From Candidatus Zixiibacteriota bacterium (GTDB lineage: Bacteria > Zixibacteria > MSB-5A5 > GN15 > PGXB01), in the NCBI GenBank assembly GCA_026397495.1, contig JAPLUS010000201.1, forward strand, positions 1 to 5,122: a DNA stretch of 5,122 bases. Direction: 5' to 3'. Shown piece by piece: positions 4,523 through 5,122 of this stretch. Numbering within the stretch: the stretch's first letter is position 1; each line of letters begins with the position of its first letter. Both the position numbers and the translations under genes were made by a program. The notes beneath the pieces are model-generated. The model was not told the origin of the DNA. It did no database searches and saw nothing but the letters and a program-made list of their open reading frames with translations.

Positions 4523-4762
4523 TTAACCGCCGGAAACGGGCGGTTGGAGAGTAATTGTCTGGCCATTGGATGGCTTATATGATAAGTCCTTCATTTTGCC
4601 ATCGACATGAATAAGCGCGACAAAGGAGGGATCAAGAGAGATACCCTTGAGAATTTCGCCGATTGTTTTCTCGCCGTCAGTCTCGACCTTACGAGTGTAG
4701 TGATCGATATCAGGCTTAATCATTGCGCGAAGCTGGCCTCCGGCTTTAATGAAGATTATCAT
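4523..4762 (-). CDS. ThiS/MoaD-like beta-grasp sulfur carrier protein
   Basis: The 79-residue protein has the size and pattern of ubiquitin-like sulfur carriers: an opening strand MIIFIKAGGQLR, the IGEILKGISL helix at about 34-43, VALIHVDGK at 48-56, then NGQTITLQPPVSGG at the very end. The terminal Gly78-Gly79, preceded by P-P-V-S, is the hallmark of MoaD and ThiS. In these families the last glycine is adenylated by a MoeB/ThiF enzyme and then carries sulfur as thiocarboxylate. The matching enzyme is encoded 12 bases downstream and an AOR gene lies 73 bases upstream, so the likely role is sulfur delivery for the pterin dithiolene that binds tungsten. The start at ATG 4762 has only a weak purine stretch upstream; an in-frame ATG at residue 14 would cut the first strand and is less likely. 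The two families cannot be told apart from sequence alone. Confidence 0.9.
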   Translation of the reverse strand: MIIFIKAGGQLRAMIKPDIDHYTRKVETDGEKTIGEILKGISLDPSFVALIHVDGKMKDLSYKPSNGQTITLQPPVSGG

Positions 4763-4835
4763 TATTTATTCCATTGGAAAAGTGCGTTATCTCGGTCGAA
4801 TCATCTTGCCGGCGTAGCCATCCCGCCGCATTATA
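4763..4835 (-). other. 73-base gap inside the AOR operon
   Basis: No hairpin with a T run was found between the AOR stop and the sulfur carrier start, so read-through is expected. The gap contains a 14-codon minus-strand frame (MRRDGYAGKMIRPR) with no clear ribosome binding site, probably chance. Confidence 0.4.
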
Positions 4836-5122
4836 TTAAAACGCCTTTGGTTTATATCGTTCGCCGCGGACAGCCGGAATGCCATTTGGAAGCGGTTTTC
4901 CCAAGAGTCCGATCTTTTCGATATTATCCGCCGCAAAATCGAGCTTCAAATCATGTAACACCTCGCGGCTGGGGTTGCCGTTATTATCCCACCCACGGCA
5001 GGCGTAATATTCATCGAGCATCGTCTCGATTTGCTCTTTGCTCAGCCCCTTGCCGGCGCCGGGGCCGGTCGGGATCTTGTCCTCCCAGGACCGCGCCGGC
5101 GGGTAATCGAACGTACGGCCGT
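4836..5122 (-). CDS. Aldehyde:ferredoxin oxidoreductase (AOR family), C-terminal fragment
   Basis: About 94 residues of the C-terminus are visible; the frame is open to the right edge and ends with TAA at 4838-4836. The piece has FDYPPARSWEDKIPTGP, then GKGLSKEQIETMLDEYYACRGWD, then NGNPSREVLHDLKL. In tungsten-dependent AOR-family enzymes the last domain carries exactly this order: a P-x-G-P loop, then M-L-D-E-Y-Y-x-x-R-G-W-D, then G-x-P-x-x-x-x-L-x-x-L-x-L. These enzymes oxidise aldehydes to carboxylic acids, or run in reverse, with ferredoxin as electron partner, in the cytoplasm of anaerobes. A tail of about 40 residues follows that motif (NIEKIGLLGKPLPNGIPAVR and beyond), which looks longer than in many relatives. 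The cofactor and cluster ligands are outside the window, so the subfamily and substrate cannot be given. A start at the ATG at 5021 would be a false one. It heads the operon with the sulfur carrier and E1-like genes. Confidence 0.9.
   Translation of the reverse strand, partial: GRTFDYPPARSWEDKIPTGPGAGKGLSKEQIETMLDEYYACRGWDNNGNPSREVLHDLKLDFAADNIEKIGLLGKPLPNGIPAVRGERYKPKAF

Noticed and set aside
4357..4566. Minus-strand 69-codon frame across the carrier/E1 junction
   Set aside because: It overlaps the ends of two well-supported genes in another frame, and its composition follows theirs.
1..5122. tRNA, rRNA or CRISPR array
   Set aside because: No cloverleaf with a T-loop signature, no conserved rRNA stretch and no regularly spaced repeats were seen on either strand.

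Overview
The window comes from a bacterial chromosome. Most genes lie on the minus strand, and several have textbook GGAGG ribosome binding sites. The right edge holds the end of a tungsten-type aldehyde:ferredoxin oxidoreductase (AOR) gene. These enzymes are oxygen-sensitive, so the organism is probably an anaerobe or lives in anoxic habitats. The lineage cannot be fixed from 5 kb; an uncultured phylum of the FCB or deltaproteobacterial kind is only a guess.

Layout from right to left, which is the direction of transcription for the minus-strand genes. (1) 5122-3761: an apparent operon of the AOR C-terminus, a ThiS/MoaD-like beta-grasp protein ending in Gly-Gly, and a ThiF/MoeB/HesA-type E1-like adenylyltransferase. 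The last two should form an activating pair for the small Gly-Gly protein, most simply in making the pterin dithiolene cofactor of the AOR. (2) 3760-3402: about 360 bases without a convincing gene, containing the best copy of a degenerate interspersed repeat. (3) 3401-2892: a small single-span membrane protein of unknown function. (4) 2659-2820, plus strand: a 53-residue hydrophobic protein with glycine at every third position. (5) 2658-2161: about 500 bases without a convincing gene, holding a second repeat copy and a nested inverted repeat. (6) 2160-1357: a SAM-dependent methyltransferase, followed by an intrinsic terminator. (7) 1136-267: a secreted or membrane-anchored protein of unknown function with an uncertain start. 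(8) 202-1: a third, short repeat copy and the first 17 codons of an IS481-type transposase running off the left edge.

Only the AOR/ThiS/ThiF group shows clear functional linkage. The rest is a mosaic of single genes separated by repeat-bearing spacers. The observations most worth following up are the three related spacer repeats, with a short ORF and hairpin conserved in two of them, the glycine-every-third-residue peptide, and the E1-like protein that has proline where the thioester cysteine of its relatives would be.
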